64,000 nt of DNA from Elymus sibiricus. Taxonomy: Eukaryota; Streptophyta; Magnoliopsida; Poales; Poaceae. The stretch is from the NCBI GenBank assembly GCA_039707655.1, contig CM077667.1, positions 547,502,222 to 547,566,221 on the forward strand. The letters run 5' to 3'. The translations under genes were made by a program, and so were the position numbers. Positions 12,774 through 24,227 of the stretch are shown here, in pieces. The notes under the pieces are model-generated. The model was not told the origin of the DNA, did no database searches, and worked only from the letters and a program-made list of their open reading frames with translations. Position 1 is the first letter of the stretch; each line of letters opens with the position of its first letter.

Positions 12774-13487
12774 TACCTCCCTTTGTGAATTTCGCCCCGA
12801 AACCCTGTCACTAACGCTCCGTACCCAAAGCTTGCATAAAAACTCATCCAAAACTAACTTTTCAAACGACCGTGCAGTGGAATTGTTTTCTTTACAAACC
12901 ATTTCAGACATTTCGCGTTCACAAACTTTTCTCAAAATAGGTCTCCATATATGACCTCTCTTTGTGAATTTCGCCCCGAAACCCTGTCACTAACGCTCCG
13001 GACCCAAAGCTTGCATAAAAACTCATCCAAAATTACCTTTTCAAGCGACCGTGCAGTGGAATTGTTTTCTTTACAAACCATTTCAGACATTTCGCGTTCA
13101 CAAACTTTTCTCAAAATAGGTCTCCATATATGACCTCTCTTTGTGAATTTCGCCCCGAAACCCTGTCACTTATGCTCCATACCCAAAGCTTGCATAAAAA
13201 CTCATCCAAAATTACCTTTTCAAGCGACCGTGCAGTGGAATTGTTTTCTTTACAAACCATTTCAGACATTTTGCGTTCACAAACTTTTCTCAAAATAGGT
13301 CTCCATATATGACCTCTCTTTGTGAATTTCGCCCCGAAACCCTGTCACTAACGCTCCGGACCCAAAGCTTGCATAAAAACTCGTCCAAAATTACCTTTTC
13401 AAGCGACCGTGCAGTGGAATTGATTTCTTTACAAACCATATCAGACATTTCGCGTTCACAAACTTTTCTCAAAATAGGTCTCCATAT
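12772..13487. repeat. Partial 11-monomer HOR (units 1-4)
   Basis: The first four monomers match copy 2 at an offset of 1969 bp. Unit 3 carries CTCCATACCC instead of CTCCGTACCC, a variant seen again only near 19441 in this window. Unit 4 has a private TGATTTC change near 13422. The HOR then breaks off: the next monomer lacks the CGGAATC marker of unit 5. Confidence 0.85.
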
Positions 13488-15098
13488 ATGACCTCTCTTT
13501 GTGAATTTCGCCCCGAAACCCTGTCACTGACGCTCCGGACCCAAAGCTTGCATAAAAACTCATCCAAAACTAACTTTTCAAGCGACCGTGCAGTGGAATT
13601 GTTTTCTTTACAAACCATTTCAGACATTTCGCGTTCACAAACTTTTCTCAAAATAGGTCTCCATATATGACCTCTCTTTGTGAATTTCGCCCCGAAACCC
13701 TATTACTGATGCTCCGGACCCAAAGCTTGCATAAAAACTCATCCAAAATTACCTTTTCAAGCGACCGTGCAGTGGAATTGTTTTCTTTACAAACCATTTC
13801 AGACATTTTGCGTTCACAAACTTTTCTCAAAATAGGTCTCCATATATGACCTCTCTTTGTGAATTTCGCTCCGAAACCGTGTCACTCACGCTCCGGACCC
13901 AAAGCTTGCATAAAAACTCATCCAAAACTAACTTTTCAAGCGACCGTGCAGTGGAATTGTTTTCTTTACAAACCATTTCAGAAATTTCGCGTTCACAAAC
14001 TTTTCTCAAAATAGGTCTCCATATATTACCTCTCTTTGTGAATTTCGCCCCGAAACCCTGTCACTGACGCTCCGGACCCAAAGCTTGCATAAAAACTCAT
14101 CCAAAACTAACTTTTCAAGCGACCGTGCAGTGGAATTGTTTTCTTTAGAAACCATTTCAGACATTTCGCGTTCACAAACTTTTCTCAAAATAGGTCTCCA
14201 TATATGACTTCTCTTTGTGAATTTCGCCCCGAAACCCTGTCACTGACGCTCCGGACCCAAAGCTTGCATAAAAACTCATCCAAAACTAACTTTTCAAGCG
14301 ACCGTGCAGTGGAATTGTTTTCTTTAGAAACCATTTCAGACATTTCGTGTTCACAAACTTTTCTCAAAATAGGTCTCCATATATGACCTCTCTTTGTGAA
14401 TTTCGCCCCGAAACCCTGTCACTGACGCTCCGGACCCAAAGCTTGCATAAAAACTCATCCAAAATTAACTTTTCAAGCGACCGTGCAGTGGAATTGTTTT
14501 CTTTACAAACCATTTCAGACATTTCGAGTTCACAAACTTTTCTCAAAATAGGTCTCCATATATGACCTCTCTTTGTGAATTTCGCCCCGAAACCCTGTCA
14601 CTGATGCTCCGGACCGAAAGCTGGCATAAAAACTCATCCAAAATTAGCTTTTCAAGCGACCGTGCAGTGGAATTGTTTTCTTTACAAACCATTCCAGGCA
14701 TTTCGCGTTCACAAACTATTCTCAAAATAAGTCTCCATATATTACCTCTCTTTGTGAATTTCGCCCCGAAACACTGTCACTAACGCTCCGGACCCAAAGC
14801 TTGCATAAAAACTCATCCAAAACTAACTTTTCAAGCGACCGTGCAGTGGAATTGTTTTCTTTACAAACCATTTTAGACATTTCGCGTTCACAAACTTTTC
14901 TCAAAATAGGTCTCCATATATGACCTCTCTTTGTGAATTTCGCCCCGAAACCCTGTCACTGACGCTCCGGACCCTAACCTTGCAAAAAAACTCATCCAAA
15001 ATTACCTTTTCAAGCGACCGTGCAGTGGAATTGTTTTCTTTACAAACCATTTCAGACATTTCGCGTTCACAAACTTTTCTCAAAATAGGTCTCCATAT
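13488..15098. repeat. Rearranged segment between HOR copies
   Basis: These monomers are drawn from other positions in the left domain. The CCTATTACTG unit at 13667 and the ACCGTGTCACTCAC unit at 13846 match those at 9550 and 9729. Two CTTTAGAAACC units follow in tandem (14025 and 14204). From 14383, units 8-11 of the HOR pattern resume, with CATTCCAGGC near 14691 and CCCTAACCTTGC near 14972, leading in register into HOR copy 3. Confidence 0.75.
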
Positions 15099-17067
15099 AT
15101 TACCTCCCTTTGTGAATTTCGCCCCGAAACCCTGTCACTAACGCTCCGTACCCAAAGCTTGCATAAAAACTCATCCAAAACTAACTTTTCAAACGACCGT
15201 GCAGTGGAATTGTTTTCTTTACAAACCATTTCAGACATTTCGCGTTCACAAACTTTTCTCAAAATAGGTCTCCATATATGACCTCTCTTTGTGAATTTCG
15301 CCCCGAAACCCTGTCACTAACGCTCCGGACCCAAAGCTTGCATAAAAACTCATCCAAAATTACCTTTTCAAGCGACCGTGCAGTGGAATTGTTTTCTTTA
15401 CAAACCATTTCAGACATTTCGCGTTCACAAACTTTTCTCAAAATAGGTCTCCATATATGACCTCTCTTTGTGAATTTCGCCCCGAAACCCTGTCACTTAT
15501 GCTCCGTACCCAAAGCTTGCATAAAAACTCATCCAAAATTACCTTTTCAAGCGACCGTGCAGTGGAATTGTTTTCTTTACAAACCATTTCAGACATTTTG
15601 CGTTCACAAACTTTTCTCAAAATAGGTCTCCATATATGACCTCTCTTTGTGAATTTCGCCCCGAAACCCTGTCACTGACGCTCCGGACCCAAAGCTTGCA
15701 TAAAAACTCGTCCAAAATTACCTTTTCAAGCGACCGTGCAGTGGAATTGTTTTGTTTACAAACCATATCAGACATTTCGCGTTCACAAACTTTTCTCAAA
15801 ATAGGTCTCCATATATGACCTCTCTTTGTGAATTTCGCCCCGAAACCCTGTCACTGACGCTCCGGAATCAAAGCTTGCATAAAAACTCATCCAAAACTAA
15901 CTTTTCAAGCGACCGTGCAGTGGAATTGTTTTCTTTACAAACGATTTCAGACATTTCGCGTTCACAAACTTTTCTCAAAATAGGTCTCCATATATGACCT
16001 CTCTTTGTGAATTTCGCCCCGAAACCCTATCACTAATGCTCCGGATCCAAAGCTTGCATAAAAACTCATCCAAAATTACCTTTTCAGGCGACCGTGCAGT
16101 GGAATTGTTTTCTTTACAAACCATTTGAGACATTTCGCGTTCACAAACTTTTCTCAAAATAGGTCTCCATATATGACCTCTCTTTGTGAATTTCGCCCCG
16201 AAACCCTGTCACTGACGCTCCGGACCCAAAGCTTGCATAAAAACTCATCCAAAACTAACTTTTCAAGCGACCGTGCAGTGGAATTGTTTTCTTTAGAAAC
16301 CATTTCAGACATTTCGCGTTCACAAACTTTTCTCAAAATAGGTCTCCATATATGACCTCTCTTTGTGAATTTCGCCCCGAAACCCTGTCACTGACGCTCC
16401 GGACCCAAAGCTTGCATAAAAACTCATCCAAAATTAACTTTTCAAGCGACCATGCAGTGGAATTGTTTTCTTTACAAACCATTTCAGACATTTCGAGTTC
16501 ACAAACTTTTCTCAAAATAGGTCTCCATATATGACCTCTCTTTGTGAATTTCGCCCCGAAACCCTGTCACTGATGCTCCGGACCGAAAGCTGGCATAAAA
16601 ACTCATCCAAAATTAGCTTTTCAAGCGACCGTGCAGTGGAATTGTTTTCTTTTCAAACCATTCCAGGCATTTCACGTTCACAAACTATTCTCAAAATAAG
16701 TCTCCATATATTACCTCTCTTTGTGAATTTCGCCCCGAAACACTGTCACTGACGCTCCGGACCCAAAGCTTGCATAAAAACTCATCCAAAACTAACTTTT
16801 CAAGCGACCGTGCAGTGGAATTGTTTTCTTTACAAACCATTTCAGACATTTCGCGTTCACAAACTTTTCTCAAAATAGGTCTCCATATATGACCTCTCTT
16901 TGTGAATTTCGCCCCGAAACCCTGTCACTGACGCTCCGGACCCTAAGCTTGCAAAAAAACTCATCCAAAATTACCTTTTCAAGCGACCATGCAGTGGAAT
17001 TGTTTTCTTTACAAACCATTTCAGACATTTCGCGTTCACAAACTTTTCTCAAAATAGGTCTCCATAT
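15099..17067. repeat. 11-monomer HOR (1969 bp), copy 3
   Basis: All eleven units are present in order, with CGGAATCAAAG near 15862 and CGGATCC at 16041-16047. Copies 3 and 4 share changes absent from copies 1 and 2: TTTTGTTTAC in unit 4 (15751 and 17720), TTTTCAGGCGACC in unit 6 (16081 and 18050) and CATTTCACG in unit 9. They are therefore each other's closest relatives and arose by a recent 1969-bp duplication. Confidence 0.9.
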
Positions 17068-19036
17068 ATTACCTCCCTTTGTGAATTTCGCCCCGAAACC
17101 CTGTCACTAACGCTCCGTACCCAAAGCTTGCATAAAAACTCATCCAAAACTAACTTTTCAAACGACCGTGCAGTGGAATTGTTTTCTTTACAAACCATTT
17201 CAGACATTTCGCGTTCACAAACTTTTCTCAAAATAGGTCTCCATATATGACCTCTCTTTGTGAATTTCGCCCCGAAACCCTGTCACTAACGCTCCGGACC
17301 CAAAGCTTGCATAAAAAATCATCCAAAATTACCTTTTCAAGCGACCGTGCAGTGGAATTGTTTTCTTTACAAACCATTTCAGACATTTCGCGTTCACAAA
17401 CTTTTCTCAAAATAGGTCTCCATATATGACCTCTCTTTGTGAATTTCGCCCCGAAACCCTGTCACTTATGCTCCGTACCCAAAGCTTGCATAAAAACTCA
17501 TCCAAAATTACCTTTTCAAGCGACCGTGCAGTGGAATTGTTTTCTTTACAAACCATTTCAGACATTTTGCGTTCACAAACTTTTCTCAAAATAGGTCTCC
17601 ATATATGACCTCTCTTTGTGAATTTCGCCCCGAAACCCTGTCACTGACGCTCCGGACCCAAAGCTTGCATAAAAACTCGTCCAAAATTACCTTTTCAAGC
17701 GACCGTGCAGTGGAATTGTTTTGTTTACAAACCATATCAGACATTTCGCGTTCACAAACTTTTCTCAAAATAGGTCTCCATATATGACCTCTCTTTGTGA
17801 ATTTCGCCCCGAAACCCTGTCACTGACGCTCCGGAATCAAAGCTTGCATAAAAACTCATCCAAAACTAACTTTTCAAGCGACCGTGCAGTGGAATTGTTT
17901 TCTTTACAAACGATTTCAGACATTTCGCGTTCACAAACTTTTCTCAAAATAGGTCTCCATATATGACCTCTCTTTGTGAATTTCGCCCCGAAACCCTATC
18001 ACTAATGCTCCGGATCCAAAGCTTGCATAAAAACTCATCCAAAATTACCTTTTCAGGCGACCGTGCAGTGGAATTGTTTTCTTTACAAACCATTTGAGAC
18101 ATTTCGCGTTCACAAACTTTTCTCAAAATAGGTCTCCATATATGACCTCTCTTTGTGAATTTCGCCCCGAAACCCTGTCACTGACGCTCCGGACCCAAAG
18201 CTTGCATAAAAACTCATCCAAAACTAACTTTTCAAGCGACCGTGCAGTGGAATTGTTTTCTTTAGAAACCATTTCAGACATTTCGCGTTCACAAACTTTT
18301 CTCAAAATAGGTCTCCATATATGACCTCTCTTTGTGAATTTCGCCCCGAAACCCTGTCACTGACGCTCCGGACCCAAAGCTTGCATAAAAACTCATCCAA
18401 AATTAACTTTTCAAGCGACCGTGCAGTGGAATTGTTTTCTTTACAAACCATTTCAGACATTTCGAGTTCACAAACTTTTCTCAAAATAGGTCTCCATATA
18501 TGACCTCTCTTTGTGAATTTCGCCCCGAAACCCTGTCACTGATGCTCCGGACCGAAAGCTGGCATAAAAACTCATCCAAAATTAGCTTTTCAAGCGACCG
18601 TGCAGTGGAATTGTTTTCTTTTCAAACCATTCCAGGCATTTCACGTTCACAAACTATTCTCAAAATAAATCTCCATATATTACCTCTCTTTGTGAATTTC
18701 GCCCCGAAACACTGTCACTGACGCTCCGGACCCAAAGCTTGCATAAAAACTCATCCAAAACTAACTTTTCAAGCGACCGTGCAGTGGAATTGTTTTCTTT
18801 ACAAACCATTTCAGACATTTCGCGTTCACAAACTTTTCTCAAAATAGGTCTCCATATATGACCTCTCTTTGTGAATTTCGCCCCGAAACCCTGTCACTGA
18901 CGCTCCGGACCCTAAGCTTGCAAAAAAACTCATCCAAAATTACCTTTTCAAGCGACCATGCAGTGGAATTGTTTTCTTTACAAACCATTTCAGACATTTC
19001 GCGTTCACAAACTTTTCTCAAAATAGGTCTCCATAT
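17068..19036. repeat. 11-monomer HOR (1969 bp), copy 4
   Basis: This is a direct tandem neighbour of copy 3 in the same order and register. Private changes are few: AAAAAATCATCC near 17312 and AATAAATCTCC near 18664. CGGATCC is at 18010-18016. Confidence 0.9.
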
Positions 19037-20467
19037 ATTACCTCCCTTTGTGAATTTCGCCCCGAAACCCTGTCACTAACGCTCCGTACCCAAAGCTTGC
19101 ATAAAAACTCATCCAAAACTAACTTTTCAAACGACCGTGCAGTGGAATGGTTTTCTTTACAAACCATTTCAGACATTTCGCGTTCACAAACTTTTCTCAA
19201 AATAGGTCTCCATATATGACCTCTCTTTGTGAATTTCCCCCCGAAACCCTGTCACTAACGCTCCGGACCCAAAGCTTGCATAAAAACTCATCCAAAATTA
19301 CCTTTTCAAGCGACCGTGCAGTGGAATTGTTTTCTTTACAAACCATTTCAGACATTTCGCGTTCACAAACTTTTCTCAAAATAGGTCTCCATATATGACC
19401 TCTCTTTGTGAATTTCGCCCCGAAACCCTGTCACTTATGCTCCATACCCAAAGCTTGCATAAAAACTCATCCAAAATTACCTTTTCAAGCGACCGTGCAG
19501 TGGAATTGTTTTCTTTACAAACCATTTCAGACATTTTGCGTTCACAAACTTTTCTCAAAATAGGTCTCCATATATGACCTCTCTTTGTGAATTTCGCCCC
19601 GAAACCCTGTCACTGACGCTCCGGACCCAAAGCTTGCATAAAAACTCGTCCAAAATTACCTTTTCAAGCGACCGTGCAGTGGAATTGTTTTCTTTACAAA
19701 CCATATCAGACATTTCGCGTTCACAAACTTTTCTCAAAATAGGTCTCCATATATGACCTCTCTTTGTGAATTTCGCCCCGAAACCCTGTCACTGACGCTC
19801 CGGACCCAAAGCTTGCATAAAAACTCATCCAAAACTAACTTTTCAAGCGACCGTGCAGTGGAATTGTTTTCTTTACAAACCATTTCAGACATTTCGCGTT
19901 CACAAACTTTTCTCAAAATAGGTCTCCATATATGACCTCTCTTTGTGAATTTCGCCCCGAAACCCTATCACTAATGCTCCGGACCCAAAGCTTGCATAAA
20001 AACTCATCCAAAATTACCTTTTCAAGCGACCGTGCAGTGGAATTGTTTTCTTTACAAACCATTTCAGAAATTTCGAGTTCACAATCTTTTCTCAAAATAG
20101 GTCTCCATATATGACCTCTCTTTGTGAATTTCGCCCCGAAACCCTGTCACTGATGCTCCGGACCGAAAGCTGGAATAAAAACTCATCCAAAATTAGCTTT
20201 TCAAGCGACCGTGCAGTGGAATTGTTTTCTTTACAAACCATTCCAGGCATTTCGCGTTCACAAACTATTCTCAAAATAAGTCTCCATATATTACCTCTCT
20301 TTGTGAATTTCGCCCCGAAACACTGTCACTGACGCTCCGGACCCAAAGCTTGCATAAAAACTCATCCAAAACTAACTTTTCAAGCGACCGTGCAGTGGAA
20401 TTGTTTCTTTACAAACCATTTCAGACATTTCGCGTTCACAAACTTTTCTCAAAATAGGTCTCCATAT
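19037..20467. repeat. Truncated HOR and right end of the left domain
   Basis: Units 1-4 of the 11-monomer HOR are followed by a break, then monomers resembling units 6, 9 and 10. Unit 3 has CTCCATACCC, as at 13183, so this fragment is closer to the partial copy at 12772 than to copy 4. The unit at 20111 has GCTGGAATAAA, a change from the GCTGGCAT marker. It is the last monomer of that type in the window. The final monomer here (20290-20467) is 178 bp because one T is missing from the GTTTTC run near 20404. Confidence 0.8.
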
Positions 20468-22441
20468 ATGACCTCTCTTTGTGAATTTCGCCCCGAAACC
20501 CTGTGACTGACGCTCCGGACCCAAAGCTTGCATAAAAACTCATCCAAAATTACCTTTTCAAGCGACCGTGCAGTGGAATTGTTTTCTTTACAAACCATTT
20601 CAGACATTTCGCGTTCACAAATGTTTCTCAAAATAGGTCTCCATATATGACCTCTCTTTTGTGAATTTCGCCCCGAAACCCTGTAACTGATGCTCCGGAC
20701 CCAAAGCTTCCATAAAAACTCATCCAAAACTAACTTTTCAAGCGACCGTGCAGTGGAATTGTTTTCTTTACAAACCATTTCAGACATTTCGCGTTCACAA
20801 ACTTTTCTCAAAATAGGTCTCCATATATGACCTCTCTTTGTGAATTTCGCCCCGAAACCCTGTCACTGACGCTCCGGACCCAAACCTTCCATAAAAACTC
20901 ATCCAAAACTAACTTTTCAAGCGACCGTGCAGTGGAATTGTTTTCTTTACAAACCATTTCAGAAATTTCGCGTTCACAAACTTTTCTCAAAATAGGTCTC
21001 CATATATTACCTCTCTTTGTGAATTTCGCCCCGAAACCCTGTCACTGAAGCTCCGGACCTAAAACTTGCATAAAAACTCATCCAAAACTAACTTTTCAAG
21101 CGACCGTGCAGTGGAATTGTTTTCTTTGAAAACCATTTCAGACATTTCGCGTTCACAAACTTTTTTCAAAACAGGTCTCCATATATGACCTCTCTTTGTG
21201 AATTTCGCCCCGAAACCCTGTCACTGACGCTCCGGACCCAAAGCTTGCATAAAAACTCATCCAAAATTAACTTTTCAAGCGACCGTGCAGTGGAATTGTT
21301 TTCTTTACAAACCATTTCAGACATTTCGCGTTCACAAACGTTTCTCAAAATAGGTCTCCATATATGACCTCTCTTTGTGAATTTCGCCCCGAAACCCTGT
21401 CACTGATGCTCCGGACCGAAAGCTTGCATAAAAACTCATCCAAAATTAGGTTTTCAAGCGACCGTGCAGTGGAATTGTTTTCTTTACAAACCATTTCAGA
21501 CATTTCGCGTTCACAAACTTTTCCCAAAATAGGTGTCCATATATTACCTCTCTTTGTGAATTTCGCCCCGAAACCGTATCACTAATGCTCCGGACCCAAA
21601 GCTTGCATAAAAATTCATCCAAAATTACCTTTTCAAGTGACCGTGCAGTGGAATTGTTTTCTTTACAAACCATTTCAGACATTTCGCATTCACAAACTTT
21701 TCTCAAAATAGGTCTCCATATATGACCTCCCTTTGTGAATTTCGCCCCGAAACCTGGTAACTGATGCTCCGGACCCAAAGCTTCCATAAAAACTCATCCA
21801 AAACTAACTTTTCAAGCGACCGTGCAGTGGAATTATTTTCTTTACAAACCATTTCAGACAATTCGCGTTCACAAACTTTTGTCAAAATAGGTCTCCATAT
21901 ATGACCTCTCTTTTTGAATTTCGCCCCGAAACGCTGTCACTGACGCTCCGGACCCAAAGCTTCCATAAAAACTCATCCAAAACTAACTTTTCAAGTGACC
22001 GTGCAGTGGAATTGTTTTCTTGACAAACCATTTCAGAAATTTTGCGTTCACAAACTTTTCTCAAAATAGGTCTCCATATATTACCTCTCTTTGTGAATTT
22101 CGCCCCGAAACCCTGTCACTGAAGCTCCGGACCCAAAACTTGCATAAAAACTCATCCAAAACTAACTTTTGAAGCGACCGTGCAGTGGAATTGTTTTCTT
22201 TACAAACCATTTCAGACATTTCGCGTTCACAAACTTTTCTCAAAATAGGTCTCCATATATGACCTCTCTTTGTGAATTTCGCCCCGAAACCTTGTCACTC
22301 ATGACCCGGACCCAAAGCTTGCATAAAAACTCATCCAAAATTAACTTTTCAAGCGACCGTGCAGTGGAATTGTTTTCTTTACAAACCATTTCAGACATTT
22401 CGCGTTCACAAACTTTTCTCAAAATAGGTCTCCATATATGA
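20468..22441. repeat. Middle-domain block M1, homologous to 33537-35152
   Basis: This is the start of a different monomer population, in which GCTTCCAT replaces GCTTGCAT in many units. It shares rare features with the block at 33537: the CTGTGACTG unit, the extra T in CTCTCTTTTGTG (20657-20660 and 33726-33729), the CGGACCTAAAAC unit, CTTTGAAAACC with AAAACAGGTC, CCGTATCACTAATG, and CCTGGTAACTG. The offset is about 13.07 kb. The later block lacks one monomer of this one. Confidence 0.85.
20647..20826. repeat. 180-bp monomer with extra T
   Basis: The CTCTCTTTGTG segment has four T instead of three at 20657-20660, making the unit 180 bp. Because 180 divides by three, the reverse-strand open frame runs through two monomers here (20449-20811) instead of stopping. 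The same insertion at 33726-33729 marks common descent. Confidence 0.9.
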
Positions 22442-24227
22442 CCTCTCTTTGTGAATTTCGCCCCGAAACCCTGTCACTGATGCTCCGGACCGAAAGCTTG
22501 CATAAAAATTCATCCAAAATTAGCTTTTCAAGCGACCGTGCAGTGGAATTGTTATCTTTACAAACCATTTCAGACATTTCGCGTTCACAAACTTTTCTCA
22601 AAATAGGTCTCCATATATTACCTCTCTTTGTGAATTTCGCCCCGAAACCCTGTCACTGACGCTCCGGACCCAAAGCTTGCATAAAAACTCATCCAAAACT
22701 AACTTTTCAAGTGACCATGCAGTGGAATTGTTTTCTTTACAAACCATTTCAGACATTTCGTGTTCACAAACTTTTCTCAAAATAGGTCTCCATATATTAC
22801 CTCCCTTTGTGAATTTCGCCCCGAAACCCAGTCACTAACGCTCCGTACCCAAAGCTTGCATAAAAACTCATCCAAAACTAACTTTTCAAGCGACCGTGCA
22901 GTGGAATTGTTTTCTTTACAAACCATTTCAGACATTTCGCGTTCACAAACTTTTCTCAAAATAGGTCTCCATATATGCCCTCTCTTTGTGAATTTCGCCC
23001 CGAAACCCTGTAACTGATGCTCCGGACCCAAAGCGTCCATAAAAACTCATCCAAAACTAACTTTTCAAGCGACCGTGCAGTGGAATTGTTTTCTTTACAA
23101 ACCATTTCAGACAATTCGCGTTCACAAACTTTTCTCAAAATAGGTCTACATATATGACCTCTCTTTGTGAATTTCGCCCCGAAACGCTGTCACTGACGCT
23201 CCGGACCCAAAGCTTCCATAAAAACTCATCCAAAACTAACTTTTCAAGCGACCGTGCAGTGGAATTGTTTTCTTGACAAACCATTTCAGAAATTTTGCGT
23301 TCACAAACTTTTCTCAAAATAGGTCTCCATATATTACCTCTCTTTGTGAATTTCACCCCGAAACCCTGTCACTGAAGCTCCGGACCCAAAACTTGCATAA
23401 AAACTCATCCAAAACTAACTTTTCAAGTGACCGTGCAGTGGAATTGTTTTCTTTACAAACCATTTCAGACATTTCGCGTTCACAAACTTTTCTCAAAATA
23501 GGTCTCCATATATGACCTCTCCTTGTGAATTTCGCCCCGAAACCCTGTCACTGATGCTCCGGACCGAAAGCTTGTATAAAAACTCATCCAAAACTAGCTT
23601 TTCAAGCGACCGTGCAGTGGAATTGTTTTCTTTACAAACCATTTCAGACATTTCGCGTTCACAAACTTTTCTCAAAATAGGTCTCCATATATGACCTCTC
23701 TTTGTGAATTTTGCCCCGTAACCTTGTCACTCATGACCCGGACCCAAAGCTTGCATAAAAACTCATCCAAAATTATCTTTTCAAGCGACCGTGCAGTGGA
23801 ATTGTTTTCTTTACAAACCATTTCAGACATTTCGCGTTCACAAACTTTTCTCAAAATAGGTCTCCATATATGACCTCTCTTTGTGAATTTCGCCCCGAAA
23901 CCCTGTCACTGATGCTCCGGACCGAAAGCTTGCATAAAAACTCATCCAAAACTAGCTTTTCAAGCGACCGTGCAGTGGAATTGTTTTCTTTACAAACCAT
24001 TTCAGACATTTCGCGTTCACAAACTTTTCTCATAATAGGTCTCCATATATGACCTCTCTTTGTGAATTTCGCCCCGAAACCCTGTCACCGATGCTCCGTA
24101 CCCAAAGCTTGCGTAAAAACTCATCCAAAATTACCTTTTCAAGCGACCGTGCAGTGGAATTGTTTTCTTTACAAACCATTTCAGACATTTCGCGTTCACA
24201 AACTTTTCTCAAAATAGGTCTCCATAT
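21364..24227. repeat. 16-monomer unit (2864 bp), copy 1
   Basis: This recurs at 24228 in the same order. Shared markers are TAGGTGTCC with CCGTATCACTAATG, CCTGGTAACTG, ACTTTTGTC, CTTGACAAACC with AGAAATTTTGCG, TTTTGAAGCGACC, CATGACCCGG, the ATTTCGTGTTC unit, CAAAGCGTCC, and TGAAGCTCCGG with AAAACTTGC. One monomer position differs between the copies: the unit at 22438 is CCGGACCGAAAG type, while its counterpart at 25302 is GCTTCCAT type. That points to replacement by conversion or exchange. Confidence 0.85.
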
